Source: Thysanoteuthis rhombus
Lineage: Eukaryota; Mollusca; Cephalopoda; Oegopsida; Thysanoteuthidae
DNA: 64,000 nt
Reading direction: 5' to 3'
Assembly (NCBI GenBank): GCA_963457665.1
Contig: OY735212.1
Coordinates: 12,934,183 to 12,998,182, forward strand
Shown: positions 33,436 through 43,739 of the stretch, one piece after another
Numbering within the stretch: position 1 is the first letter of the stretch
Layout: each line of letters opens with the position of its first letter
Notes under the pieces: generated by a model
What the model saw: the letters and a program-made list of their open reading frames with translations, nothing else
Database searches by the model: none
Told to the model about the DNA's origin: nothing
Program-made: the position numbers and the translations under genes

Positions 33436-33932
33436 TCATCCAGCTATTCCGATGAATTACATCTTTTCAGTGTGACCATAGACTTTCCATTGTCCCATCC
33501 AGTACCACGAGACAGGATTGAAACCTTCGCTTCAGACGATACTACTACGGAACTGGACGGTCAGTAAGGCTGAATTTAAGCAATATATTTATTCCCATCC
33601 ACCAGAGTGCTCTATTCCGATGGAAGAGCATTGCATAAGCTTACAATGGATGAGTTACCTCACTTAGAGAGTGCTCAAACCTGAATAGAGGAGTATTATT
33701 TATTGTGTCATCCACAGACAGCTGTTTCGATGTTTTACATCTCTTCGTGTGAGGCTATAGACTTTCCATTATTCCATCCAGTACTGCAAAGCAGGATTGA
33801 AACCTCCGCTTCCAGAGGCCGATATTGTACCTCTGAGCTACGGAACTGGACGGTCAGTAAGGCAGAATTATTTACGGATAAATTCCCCATCCACCAAAAT
33901 GCTCTATTCCTATGGAAGATGCAGTGCACGAA
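33433..33932 (-). mobile_element. SINE family S2, tandem pair
   Basis: Two head-to-tail reverse-strand copies about 271 bp apart; GTGTCATCCA starts near 33433 and 33704. Each has GACTTTCCATTRTYCCATCC, AGTACYRCRARRCAGGATTG, AAACC (inverse B box), then GGAACTGGACGGTCAGTAAG and CCATCCACCARARTGCTCTA. The second copy keeps GAGGCCGATATTGTACCTCT, the inverse of the tRNA-like A box. Confidence 0.78.
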
Positions 33933-33984
33933 GGTTAAAGAAATCCTACATATGAATAAACGACAAAAATAGACCGCAAGAAAA

Positions 33985-34165
33985 AATGACAGATGATGGT
34001 CAACCGATTCGTGTCCATCGGACAGTAAACGCAGTGGGAAAAACAGATACAAGATTGAGGGATAATCCAGAGGTTTGCACAATCACAGTTGTCATAGGAG
34101 ATGGGAAAGGCTTTCGTCCGATAGGGAACTTTGGATTACTGTTGCTGCTGCCGCCGCTGCTGCTG
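33985..34165 (+). mobile_element. Possible LINE 3' end with (CTG)n tail
   Basis: GATGGGAAAGGCTTTCGTCC and ATAGGGAACTTTGGATTAC, then CTGCTGCTG-like sequence (34141-34165), resemble in layout the 3' ends of APE-type LINEs, where a conserved W-R-x-M-G/E-x-A-F/Y-V stretch precedes a short tandem tail. The match is weak and the 5' side unclear. Confidence 0.25.
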
Positions 34166-34167
34166 AT

Positions 34168-34246
34168 ACATATGAATTTCTCTCTCTCTCTCCCTCCCTC
34201 TCTCTCCCTCTCTCTCTCTCTCTGTCTCTCTCTCTGTCTCTCTCTA
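34168..34246. repeat. (CT)n array
   Basis: A CT run with CCCT and CTGT interruptions; its frames give SLSL peptides only. Confidence 0.93.
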
Positions 34247-34529
34247 GGCATGCATATATATTTCAAGCATTTAGTTAATTATCGCGTAGCGTACAGGAAA
34301 TTGATTAATATGCGTAGTGTTCCAAAATTGTCTACACATTTGTTTAAATGGCTTTTTTTTTGTTTTTGAAGAAAGGTTTTTTTTGGGTCGACCTTGCACG
34401 GCTCTATCTCCCCGTTGGTGGCCTGTGTTGTCCACTGGCTGCAGTTGATTCCAACTCCATTCCAAGTAATTAGGATATTCATAATAAAGGTAATACAAAA
34501 TGTTCAATACTCCTTTTAATTAGCGGTTG

Positions 34530-34765
34530 CTCAGCTCAATTATGTCATTTAAGCCACTTATTTCCCAATATCTATAATTGTAATTTATTGAATTTTCCTT
34601 GTTTTTTCCGTGTGTTTTTATGTTTTACACAGAATTTGATATCATGGTACTATGTGTGGAATTTTTTTCTAGAGATAACCAGTTGTTTAACATGTAACGG
34701 TTTCAGTGATTGAAAAAAACAAAACAAAACAGTTTTATTAATATGGCTCCCCAGCAATGCTGATC
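34530..34765. repeat. Dispersed repeat R5, copy 2
   Basis: Same block order as 10300-10512: CATTTAAGCCACTTATTTCC, AATTGTAATTTATTGAATTT, GTTTTACACAGAATTTG, CCAGTTGTTTAACATGTAAC, GGTTTCAGTGATTG, AACAGTTTTATTAATATGG. Noncoding. Confidence 0.55.
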
Positions 34766-34912
34766 AAACACCACCTCCTTTCCAGCGATAATTGTAACGT
34801 ATAGCTTATGTCCAATTGCACGTAGTTTGTTATTTTACATCGGCTAGTATCATTCTATATTGTATACAGACCTAATTTTATACTCCACATAATCGTTTTG
34901 AGAGACAAGGCT

Positions 34913-34916
<4 letters not shown>

Positions 34917-34979
<63 letters not shown>
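34917..34979. repeat. (TA)n array
   Basis: A pure TA run following ACACATATATA. Confidence 0.95.
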
Positions 34980-34982
<3 letters not shown>

Positions 34983-36184
34983 TTTGTATTGAGGATTTGA
35001 AGTGATCCGACAGAATGTTGATGAAAATGACAATCGGAAAGTGAAGAGAAAAACTAGAGATAAGTGTTACAGAGTGGGAGGGGGTGCCTGCATGAAGATA
35101 ACATTAGGTTTGAAATGTGATTGGTCAGTAAAAACGCAGAAATATTTACAATCTCTTCTTCAGCACCAAACATCTAAAAAGCATTTTTTTCTCTGTGAAC
35201 CGTAGAACATATTTTTTCTCTTGATATTTCTGTCCATTTTTCTATCGATATATATTATAGATATACACGTGTGTGTGTGTGTGTGGGGGGGGTGAGTGTG
35301 TGTGTGTTTGTACGTACACTCACCCCTGCAGGTGTGTATTTATATGCCCTACAGTATTTGGTTCCCTAACGGACATTGCTTCGGTGTGAGACAGTTTTCA
35401 TTGGTCAAAACAAAGTCAAGTGGCTTCGAGTTCTGTTTTCTGGGTCAGAATGCCACCCACACGCCCAAACATCAGAATACCAACCACAGGTCCAACCTCT
35501 GAAGATCAGTATTTTTCATATAATCTTTTCCTTTTGTACTAAGCTTATAATAAGTATCAATAAACCTGACTTCTTATTGCCTCATCCGGCGAAACATTTA
35601 CTTTTTAGATTCAAGCGACAAAATCGATTCATTTCCATAATAAAATGCCGAAATCGTGAAGCCGGAAAGAATTTCACACATCCAAATGTCCGATGTCGCC
35701 CCCCTCCCCTGCTTCATAATTTTGTATCTGCCTGTCGGTCTGTCTGTTTGTCAGTCTGTTTGTCTGTCTGTCTGTCTCATTATTCTTGAGCCAAAGCAAT
35801 TCTCGCATTCTTTCATTCAATTGCTAGTGCTCGATTCCAAACATTTTCCATAAGCCGGGATTCTTCCGAATTAACAATGAAACCACGGATGTTTAGAGCG
35901 GGGATTTTGCACCGGCTTTCCTCTTCATTTCGGGCTGAAGCTTTTTAGCAAGAATAAAAGGAGAAAGCGTTTTGTGGATTTGTTTGCAATTTCTTTTTTC
36001 TTTTTTTAATCTTATTTCAGATATCTTTATCTCTTTTTAAACTGATTTCTATATAACAGATATACAGAAGTCACAGAGAAACATGCTCCCCTGCCTCCCC
36101 TTCTATCTGTTAAACAGAGTACATGCTCACACACGCACGTACATACGCACACAAACACACACACACACACATACACATACATGC
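34980..36184. other. No gene seen
   Basis: Contains (GT)n at about 35266-35310, a CTGT/TTGT tetranucleotide run at about 35728-35776 and an ACAC-rich stretch at 36128-36180. A 137-residue plus-strand frame (35376-35789) runs into the CTGT repeat and has no recognisable motif. Confidence 0.5.
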
Positions 36185-36187
36185 ATA

Positions 36188-36377
36188 ACCATGTATATCA
36201 TCATCAATATCAGTCGTTATAAGTCAACTGCTTGACAGAAGCTTCCTCCATCTCCCTCCATGACGAATGTGATTGTGCTAAACTCCATCTGGTCAGACCA
36301 GTTAACTTTTCTATTTCATCCCTCCGTCTTATGTCTGGTCTATTCCCACTGCGTTTACTATTCCACGAGGGGGCCGA
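36188..36377 (-). mobile_element. LINE family B, 3' end (outer part of a nested pair)
   Basis: On the minus strand it reads SKRSGNRPDIRRRDEIEKLTG, then WSLAQSHSSWREMEEASVKQ and a GATGATGATA tail. This is the conserved C-terminus of a second APE-type LINE family: basic RP-rich segment, RRxDEI, W-x-x-A-Q-x-R/H-x-x-W and EA-V. Its upstream part continues at 37005-37420 beyond an inserted family A copy. Confidence 0.75.
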
Positions 36378-37004
36378 AAATTGAAGATGCAAAAATTGCT
36401 AAACTGGTGAAAGCAGACTACTACATCTACCTAAGACAACGAATCTCTATGAAACCCTCAAAAGAAGAAATCAAGCGAAGAATCACCCTAGGATAGCAAG
36501 CCTTCATCATAGCAAGCTCAACCTTCAAAAACAAGACGATCTCAAAAATCCTAAAAAGAAGAGTATACAACCAATACATCGTCCCAATAGTCACTTATGG
36601 AGCTGAAACATGGAACTGAACCAAGAGACAGATCTGCACACTGAGAAGCATGTAGCGCATGCATGAGAGAATCATGCTCATCCTCATATGGAAAGCTCAC
36701 AAGACAGCACAATATATCAGGAAAAAACGGTACTCTGAGGCATCATAGAATCTATTAGGAAACTTAAATGGCAATGCGCCGGTCATGTTGGGAGAATGGC
36801 AAACAATTGATGGACATCACAACTCATAACGTGAATACCCAGTGATCACATGCAAAACCAAGCCCGACAAAATACAAGATGGACAGACGAACTAGACACT
36901 CTGAAAATACTGGCTTCGTGACACCCATGATAGAGAAATGTGGCAGATCCTAGGGAAGGTCTATGTCCAATGACTGACGATAAAAGACTGATGATGATGT
37001 TATC
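36378..37004 (+). mobile_element. LINE family A (A6), inserted into family B
   Basis: A plus-strand copy: YLRQRISMKPSKEEIKRRITLG, then GAETWN, the RQICTLRSM region, HKTAQYIRKKR, then KLKWQCAGHVGRMANN and the 3' end GKVYVQ with a TGATGATG tail. It has several in-frame stops. It lies exactly between the two halves of a minus-strand family B LINE, so it is a nested insertion. No S3 SINE is present at the site where copies A3 and A8 carry one, so this copy shows the empty LINE site. Confidence 0.8.
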
Positions 37005-37420
37005 ACTTCTCGCTATGTGTCAAACATATCTTCATTTTGATTTCCTAATTACTTGTACAATATCCTTCACCTGATTCTCTCTCGGACTCATTCCTTCCAT
37101 CGCCCTTTGTGTAGTTTTTAAATGTTTAGCAAGGTTCAAGCACCCGTACGTCATAGCAGATATTTTGCTTTGGTTTTATACTTAACGTTTTAAGCAAATT
37201 GGCAATTTGCTCCTTAGTAAGTCTCTATTCATACCAAATAATTTCCAGTCAATCACTATGCACCGTTTTATTTAATTTTTGTGGTCTTTCTCTTGCTTTA
37301 TTACTAGACCTTGGTGACTGTATTCCCTAACTTCTTCCATGGTTATATTGTATGGTCTTTTTCCAGATTTTACTATTAAACATTGCTTTTGTTTCTACTC
37401 TGGTCATTTAAATCGGTATT
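37005..37420 (-). mobile_element. LINE family B, post-RT region (inner part of a nested pair)
   Basis: The minus-strand translation gives KRCIVIDWKLFGMNRDLLRS, KLPICLKR, VYNQ, AMTYGCL, then TTQRAMEGM, KDIVQVIRKSK, RYV and HIARSDN. This is the standard order downstream of the polymerase in APE-type LINEs. HIARSDN is followed, beyond the inserted A6 copy, by the RPDIRRRDEI part at 36377, so the two segments are one interrupted copy. Several stops are present. Confidence 0.75.
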
Positions 37421-37682
37421 CTAAGAAGCCTGAAATCTAGTCCCAAATAAGCTAGATCACTCCCTTGCACTTTCAAACATATATGGAAGAAGAGGGGTGA
37501 ATAAGAGGCAGTGGGAGTATCTGTATGCCACCCTTTCGGTCAGTCAGGGATTGTCATCGCTACAAGATGTGCTTGCTCGTTAAAAAAAAAAAATACGCTG
37601 TGAATATTTTTGCATGCCTGCAAACATGATGAAGAGTCAAATTGGTGGAAATGATTGTTTAGGATTGCAACACACCTACACA

Positions 37683-37684
<2 letters not shown>

Positions 37685-37751
<67 letters not shown>
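37685..37751. repeat. (TA)n array
   Basis: A TA run that directly precedes a truncated LINE family A piece. Confidence 0.95.
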
Positions 37752-37754
<3 letters not shown>

Positions 37755-37757
<3 letters not shown>

Positions 37758-37880
37758 CTTAAAAGAAAGATCTACAACTAATGCATGGCCCCGATGGTTA
37801 TTCCACGGAGCTGAAACAAAGAACATAACCAAAAAATTGGCTTTTAAACTGAAAACCATTCAACGTGTTCAACTGAGTTG
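37755..37880 (+). mobile_element. LINE family A, short internal fragment (A7)
   Basis: Corresponds only to the LKK-VYNQ, GAETWNLTK and LKTIQR region: AAAGAAAGATCTACAACTAA, GGAGCTGAAACA, ATAACCAAAAAATTGGC, CTGAAAACCATTCAACG. Truncated on both sides. Confidence 0.62.
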
Positions 37881-38044
37881 TGTTTCGGAAGTGAAATGTC
37901 TGTGCTTGTGTAACTTAATCTAGCGATGAGTGTTTTTGAGAAGAACTGTATAAGTGTGAGAAGTGTATACTAATGCTTGATGTTAGTGCTGATGATTCAT
38001 TTGTCATGTTTCTTTTTAATGTCAGGTAAATATCATCATTTCCT

Positions 38045-38046
<2 letters not shown>

Positions 38047-38137
<91 letters not shown>

Positions 38138-38251
38138 TGAAAGTGGGACACGTACTGAAAATTTATTGAGAGATAGAAAGACGAATATACGACGTAGAGA
38201 AAATTAAGTATAAATGGTTGAAAACTGAGACATGCATCCTACGCCCACTTA

Positions 38252-38332
<81 letters not shown>
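38047..38332. repeat. (TA)n-(GT)n and (TA)n arrays
   Basis: A TA run at 38047-38117 continues as GT to 38137; a second TA run occupies 38252-38332. Confidence 0.95.
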
Positions 38333-38335
<3 letters not shown>

Positions 38336-38489
38336 TTTCTAAAATACAAACATGTTTCACACATTCGAGATCAGATATTCTTCAGCCATTAAATGCAACG
38401 GATGAGTTTCGTTTTTTTTCAACAAAATCGAGCACTTTTCCATTTGCTTAACGATATCAACGAAAAAATGATGGATCTACGATCAACGT

Positions 38490-39232
38490 TTCGTTCTGAT
38501 AGTCATCTATGGAGCTGAAACGTGGAACTTAACCAAAAGATCGGTCATCAAACTAAGAACTATGCAACTTGCACAAGAGAGGATCATGCATAACGTCACA
38601 TGGAGGGGTCACAGGACAGCACATTATAGTAGAAGACAACTTACTTTACTTTTTACCCTCTCAAGTCATCATCATTATAGATTGTATGAACGACTTTCCA
38701 TAACCATAACTGTTTATTATGATGGGGAAACTTTCACACATAACTCCCAACCTGGAATACCATGATTTTGTGTAAAGGCATAGGCTAGTACGACAATGAG
38801 ACGGTCTATACCTAACTTCCACCCCAATCACATGGCTTTGAGTGAACTGAACTAGCTGCCGACCTATAAAGAGTTTTACACGCCCGTTTATCGTACCAGG
38901 AATCGAACCCAGGACTTTTTGCTTGTTAGGCAGATGTGCTAACTGTTTCATCATCATCAGAGCTGAAAGGACAAACAGGGGTCAGAGATATGTAGAAAAA
39001 GAACCAGTGGAAAACTTGAATGGCAATTGGCTGGTCAGACAACTGTTGGACATCACGACCCATAGCGTGGAACCCCTGAGATCACATGCAAAATTGTATC
39101 CAGTAAAAAATTAGATGATGTGACGATTAAGACGAGCAAAAGATATTGACACCACAACATCCACAATGGTGACCTCTGGCTAATCTTGGAAAAGGTCTTT
39201 GTCCAACGACGGACTCTAAAATATTTCTGCTG
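38490..39232 (+). mobile_element. LINE family A, 3' half (A8), carrying a full SINE S3
   Basis: The left part reads GAETWN, LTKRS, the KLRTMQLAQERIMHNVTWRG region, and HRTAHYSRRQ. At about 38640 it is interrupted by SINE S3, then resumes (about 38956) with NLNGNWLVRQ, WTSRPIAWNP-like sequence and the 3' end KVFVQRRTL. The tail is (CTG)n rather than TGATGA. A short further remnant (GGAGGTCCTTGTCCAACGAC) lies at 39277-39300. Dead copy. Confidence 0.75.
38640..38955 (-). mobile_element. SINE family S3 (tRNA-derived), full copy inside LINE A8
   Basis: On the minus strand the head is GAAACAGTTAGCACATCTGC (A box region), then GTCCTGGGTTCGATTCCTGG with a perfect B box (GGTTCGATTCC). The body follows, and the 3' tail is GGGTAAAAAGTAAAGTAAG. 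It is ~315 bp long. It interrupts the LINE at the same position as the S3 remnant in copy A3 (18166), so the LINE-SINE combination predates at least one of the two copies. Confidence 0.78.
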
Positions 39233-39309
39233 CTGCTGATCACGATGCTGACGACGATGTAGAGATCCATCGAATCTCGGGGGAGGTCCTTGTCCAACGA
39301 CGAACGAAA

Positions 39310-40250
39310 GTCCACTGCAGATGATTTCTTTTGATTTAAAGGTATCAGTGGGCTAAAGCTGAACATTTTGGAAAAGATATGCCCTCGAAAAGATATTCGA
39401 CCTACCACCCTCTGCAGCCATCGGTAAATAGCATGGTGAACTGGAGTCTCTAGCCTTAATCTTTCCCAAGCAATTTGTAAAAAGGGAATAGGCTGTATTC
39501 CCTACCCTTGGTTGGCAACCAGTCAAGGAGACCGACAACTCTAATTCCAAAATTCTTCCAATAGGTAAGGTCAGTACTATGTGAATCAGTACAACCTGTC
39601 ACGTGCTACTGCGAGAAAAAGATATGCCCTGTCAAATAACTCCAAATGCCATTAAGCGTAATTAGTCATCATGGTTCTCCAGCGATCTGCTTAGGCCATG
39701 GGTTGATGTGAACAGGACAAGACTTCATTCCTTCAAATTGGGAAGACGTAAAAGCCAAGTTTATGCAACGATATACATAATGATATAGAATAACCTATAT
39801 TCCCCGTTTATTTCTCTTTATATATAAAGTGTCCACCGCCCTGATCTTGTGTCCTGGTCGTTGAATTAACATTTCCTTTTGAGGACAGCTTTGACAGGCA
39901 ACATCAACGTAAGCTTCAAAGTGAGAGCAATGTTTACCACCTTGGCATACTTGACCAAATTTGGATTGGCATCATCAGAAGGTGAGAATATATCGAGAAG
40001 CAGTAAGATCAAACAAGATACGAGGATCTATCACGTACACACCTTGACGAAAAACCAAAAGGCCTGGTGGTATCGTGAGGTACTGCTGGGGATCACTGGG
40101 TAAGTGGCAATTATACTTTGACCTCAAAACCATGTCTGACCTCAGAGTCATAATTTAATGAAGATTTTATTGGGTGCATTGCAGCCGTTTTTGTCGCAGT
40201 AGCTACATGAATTTCATATAATCTATGTATGTATATATATGTATGAATTC
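39310..40250. other. No gene seen
   Basis: AAAAGATATGCCCT occurs twice, at about 39374 and 39620, flanking a ~245 bp segment, possibly an old insertion with duplicated ends. Otherwise nothing is recognised. Confidence 0.4.
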
Positions 40251-40284
40251 CACACTCTATTAGTACTGAGCCGTGTCTCACAGA

Positions 40285-40560
40285 CACACAAACACGCACT
40301 CATATATATGCACCCACACACACACCTATACACATTCATATTCGCACACACACACACGCACACACACACACACACATATGTATTGGGTTACAGGTGTTGA
40401 TGTAACAGATGTAATTATCTTATTCGTTTAACAGTTGTCCGACTTAGTGTACATGCGCTCAAATGTATATTTGCATCCATATATATGCACCTATTTACAT
40501 GCATGGGTGTAAATGCATATATATACTGACACACACATACACACATATACATATATACGT
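40285..40560. repeat. CA-rich microsatellite region
   Basis: CACACA and CATATA runs at 40292-40380 and 40530-40560 with intervening TATATGCA words. Confidence 0.8.
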
Positions 40561-40564
40561 GTGT

Positions 40565-40890
40565 GTCTATGTGTGTCTCTGTTTATATAACTACATCTCT
40601 GTAAATCAGGGCCTCTTTATAATATGTATATATATGTGTGTGTACGTGTGTGTGTGTGTATATTTGTGTCTCTGTTTGCAAAACCACATCTCTATGTAAA
40701 TCAGTGCCTCTATATAATATGTATATTTATAAGTGTGGGCTTGTGTGTGTATATTTGTGTGTGTATTTGTGTCTCTGTTTTAAAACTATATCTCTATGTA
40801 AATCAATGCCTCTATGTGATATGTATATGTATATGTGTGTGTGCGAACGCCTGCGTATATATTTGTGTGTGTGTGTGTGTGTGTGTGTTG
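40565..40890. repeat. Three-copy minisatellite, period ~95-105 bp
   Basis: Three units start with TGTGTCTCTGTTT near 40572, 40665 and 40768. Each continues ACATCTCT.TGTAAATCAG, GCCTCTWTATAATATGTATA and then a TG-rich run of variable length. The overlapping open frames (VCVCVC, CKTTSLCKS) only reflect the repeat. Confidence 0.87.
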
Positions 40891-40899
40891 AAATTTGAG

Positions 40900-41440
40900 A
40901 ATCTTTCACAGATACGTATGTATGTACGTGCATAGACTTTTAGAAGGAGCATATCTTTAGACGGAAACTAGAAGCGATATTCATTTGACGTTAGTGGTGT
41001 CTGTGGCGGGGAGAGCAAAAAAAAAAGCAAATAGTCTGCGAATAAAAGCCGCTGGCGGCGGTGGCAGGAATCAGAATTTAGGGAAGGTGGAGGCAGGCTG
41101 TCGTTGCATTGAAGGACGGGGTGGAATGGGGGGCAATGGGGGAGCTTAGGGGGGAGATGTTGGGTGATTGTGTTCGAATTTTGTTTTGCAAACACCTGTC
41201 TCTTAATGGCGTCAATAGACGGGCCGACAGTGTTGAGAAAAAAAGGAAAAAAAAAAAGATTCTGTTCTTGTAGACAAAAGCCAGTGTGAACAGTAAGAAA
41301 AGAGGAGAAAGAAAATGATTATTTCACAAAATTATAAAGAAGAATTCGACGAATAAAGCCATAAAGACGGTATGTTTAGATTAAGATTTGTAAAGAGAAT
41401 TCTTTTCACTAAATTATTTACCTCTGCCAACGAAGAGGAA
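40900..41440. other. No gene seen
   Basis: A purine/G-rich patch at 41040-41160 gives a proline-rich minus-strand frame; no motif is recognised. Confidence 0.45.
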
Positions 41441-41444
41441 TATG

Positions 41445-41671
41445 TATAGAGTTGCCAATTTAGCGCCTTTTACTCTAAATTCTGCGCGTTTCTTGTTTCG
41501 GTTGTGCAAGACAGCGCCAAAAAAGTGGCATGTTTTTAACCATTTCTTGCATATCTTTGATGTTTCCGGCCATTTTCGGTATTTTCAGCTATTCATCTTA
41601 TTCAGCTCTTCTTAACGCTTTTTGGTTGTCAAACTAGCGCAAAACTATTTTACGAGTTGGCAACACTGTAT
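41445..41671. mobile_element. hAT-like MITE, ~227 bp
   Basis: The ends are inverted copies: TATAGAGTTGCCAA on the left and TTGGCAACACTGTA on the right (12 of 14 match). The CAGTGTTGCCA-type terminus is common among hAT-like nonautonomous elements. The inside is noncoding and contains AGCGC motifs near both ends (TTTAGCGCC, CTAGCGCAA). No clear 8 bp target duplication is seen. Confidence 0.6.
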
Positions 41672-42239
41672 TCACTCATGTTTGTCTCTTAGTCCATACA
41701 CTATCTCTAAAAGGTCTCAATAAATTTCTGTGACATTTTCTGAGAGTTTGGGTGAGTAAGAGCTATGTTTCATGTATTTAGGAAATAGTCAATGAAAATA
41801 TATATTAATGGTGATTCATTTTTTCGTTTTACGCCATTTCGGAAAATAGGGAAACCTGTACTAATGTAAATCTTCCGTTAAAATGTTCTATTTTCGGATA
41901 ACAGGGTCGGGGGCGTGTTTCACTAAGACAGATGGTAGTTAGTTGCTTAAACATGAATATTTCACTAATACTGGCTCACCTCTGGACTGACACTAAATCT
42001 ATTCCATGTATATTTTTTTATAGATGCACGAGCATCTCCAGTACCGATGGCAGTTGCTGATTGACTGGCTGACAGTCAGACATAACAAAACACTCCCCCC
42101 ACCTCTCGTTTCCTTTCCATCCTTTTTATTTATGTTTAGCATTGGAAAAAAAGAGAGCTCTTGATAAAGATCGAACCCAAGTATTTATGTTTCAACTTTT
42201 GCACGGGTAATGAACAATCGTAGCCATCAAAGATCCAGA

Positions 42240-42625
42240 AGATTCTAACCTTTTCTTATATGTGCGTCTGTTCGTGTGTTAGCTTACGCGTTTGTGTTTT
42301 CTGGTGCTCTTGGCCACACCGTTTTGTGCATAGACTTGAAAATTGGTATCAATACCCTGTTAGACGCCCCCAAAATTTCTTTAACTTTTGGACCTACGTT
42401 GACGGGTTTATTGATAATATCTAGATACTTCAGAATCTAGATGTTTCTTGATGTTCCCCCCCCCCTTTTTTATAGATGTTTTCCAACTGAAAATGCCTGT
42501 GATGTCATTAGTAGAATTCATTCTGACCATATTTATTCTTGGGTGGAAATTTTTGACACGAAATCAGATTTGAACTTCATGGTTGTTCGTGTATTGGCTG
42601 TGATGGAATAACTAATCACAAATAA
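42240..42625 (+). repeat. Dispersed repeat R2, copy 2
   Basis: The uninterrupted R2 copy: CACACCGTTTTGTGCATAGA, ACTTTTGGACCTACGTTGAC, GGGTTTATTGATAATATCTA, GATGTTTTCCAACTGAAAAT, GTGATGTCATTAGTAGAATT and CATTCTGACCATATTTATTC. Noncoding; class unknown. Confidence 0.65.
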
Positions 42626-43191
42626 TGTTGGCAAGATTCATTTTACAGCTTTCTTCAGGTGTCAACATCAAATAAGTGAGGAGAGATTAGATTCTCCAAA
42701 AAAGAAGTTGTCATCTTAATGACTTTTCTCAGAGTTATAAACAATATTTTTCAAATCGATTTTTATCCAATTTCCCGAGAACAACTTATTCAGACTGCTT
42801 CAACCTCAACACTGCACTGCTTTAAGTACTTACCAATATATCTGCGTATAAAGGCAAGTTCCTCTGTAATCATGGTGCACGTACACAGATATACAGGGAT
42901 TCCTACAACTTTAGTTAAGTATAACGTTACGAGTTGGAATATGTGAAGAATAATCAAAATATCTAATCTCAGATCATTGGACAAGAAACATCTTTCCCGG
43001 GATTGTTAAGTTGGTGCCAAAAAATACGTTTCTTGGTTTTTTCAAACTTTGATACTGATTTTGGAATAAACTAACTTTTAACTATCTTCATGAAATATAC
43101 CATTTTAAAGCATTGAGTTTGTTCTATTCATTTAAGATGGACGTTTAATTTTCATTATTCATTCTGGTTTATTTAAAGCCATCAAATCAAA

Positions 43192-43347
43192 GATGGTAAA
43201 AGACAGATTGAGCTATTATGCAAGTTCAAAAAAGGACATGAAACAGCGGAAACTGCTTGCAATATCAACCAAGTATTTGGCCAAGGATGCATTAACGTGC
43301 AGTTCAACATTGATTCTAAAGATTTTGAAACGAAGACGAAGCCGTGA
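43192..43347 (+). pseudogene. Mariner transposase N-terminal piece
   Basis: The reading frame gives GKRQIELLCKFKKGHETAET, ACNINQVFGQGCINVQF, matching the first helix-turn-helix of mariner transposases (typically EFKRGxxAAETARNIN-VFG-G--NERTV). It breaks at a stop soon after DFETKTKP, where the family has DF-LE-EPRGRP. Confidence 0.76.
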
Positions 43348-43395
43348 AGATGTTGATTTTATTCGTGATTGACAGCATCCAATTGAGGGTCACTA

Positions 43396-43707
43396 TTGAG
43401 GCGGGCCTGCGCAAAACCTCTCGAGAGGAACGTTGACCATTCAACAGTTGATCGAATTTTGCATCAAAATGGAAAAGCGAATGATTCTGCAATAATTGAA
43501 CGAACTCAACTACGAAACCTCACTGAGCTTACTTGCCAGCCCTCTCCCCAACCAATTACCATTTTGGAATCATTTCGCCACTTTCTTGCAAGGGACAACC
43601 AGACAGCAGCTGAAAACGCCACCGAAGAATTCATTGTTTTCGGGACCCCAGAATTCTATGCATCCAGAATAAATGCATCTATTTCTAGTTGGCAATAATA
43701 CGTAGAT
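43396..43707 (+). pseudogene. Mariner transposase, second HTH plus C-terminus
   Basis: After LERNVDHSTVDRILHQNGK (second DNA-binding helix; family form L-V-HSTV-RHL-QIGK) the sequence jumps to RTQLRNLTEL and then NQTAAENATEEFIVFGTPEF, YASRINASISSWQ, the usual C-terminal EDAENAF-EFI-SR-P-FYA-GI--L-SRWQ. VDSKGSK follows the stop that replaces the usual Lys/Lys-Cys. The DD(34)D catalytic core is missing, so no transposase activity is possible. Confidence 0.8.
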
Positions 43708-43739
43708 TCTAAAGGATCTAAAAAAGGATCTAAAAAAAC

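Larger units (their letters stand above)
43005..43735 (+). mobile_element. Mariner element, internally deleted
   Basis: Plain DNA transposon remnant. The left end TTAAGTTGGTGCCAAAAAAT is close to the outer inverted repeat of irritans-type mariners (TTAGGTTGG.GCAAAAG). About 185 bp later a transposase begins. Its N-terminal helix-turn-helix part (43192-43347) and its C-terminus (43396-43707) are present, but the catalytic centre between them is deleted. I could not identify the right inverted repeat with confidence. Confidence 0.78.

Noticed and set aside
39360-39640. Direct pair of AAAAGATATGCCCT about 245 bp apart as a possible element with target duplications
   Set aside because: 14 bp is longer than most target duplications and the enclosed sequence has no recognisable element structure; kept only as a note.
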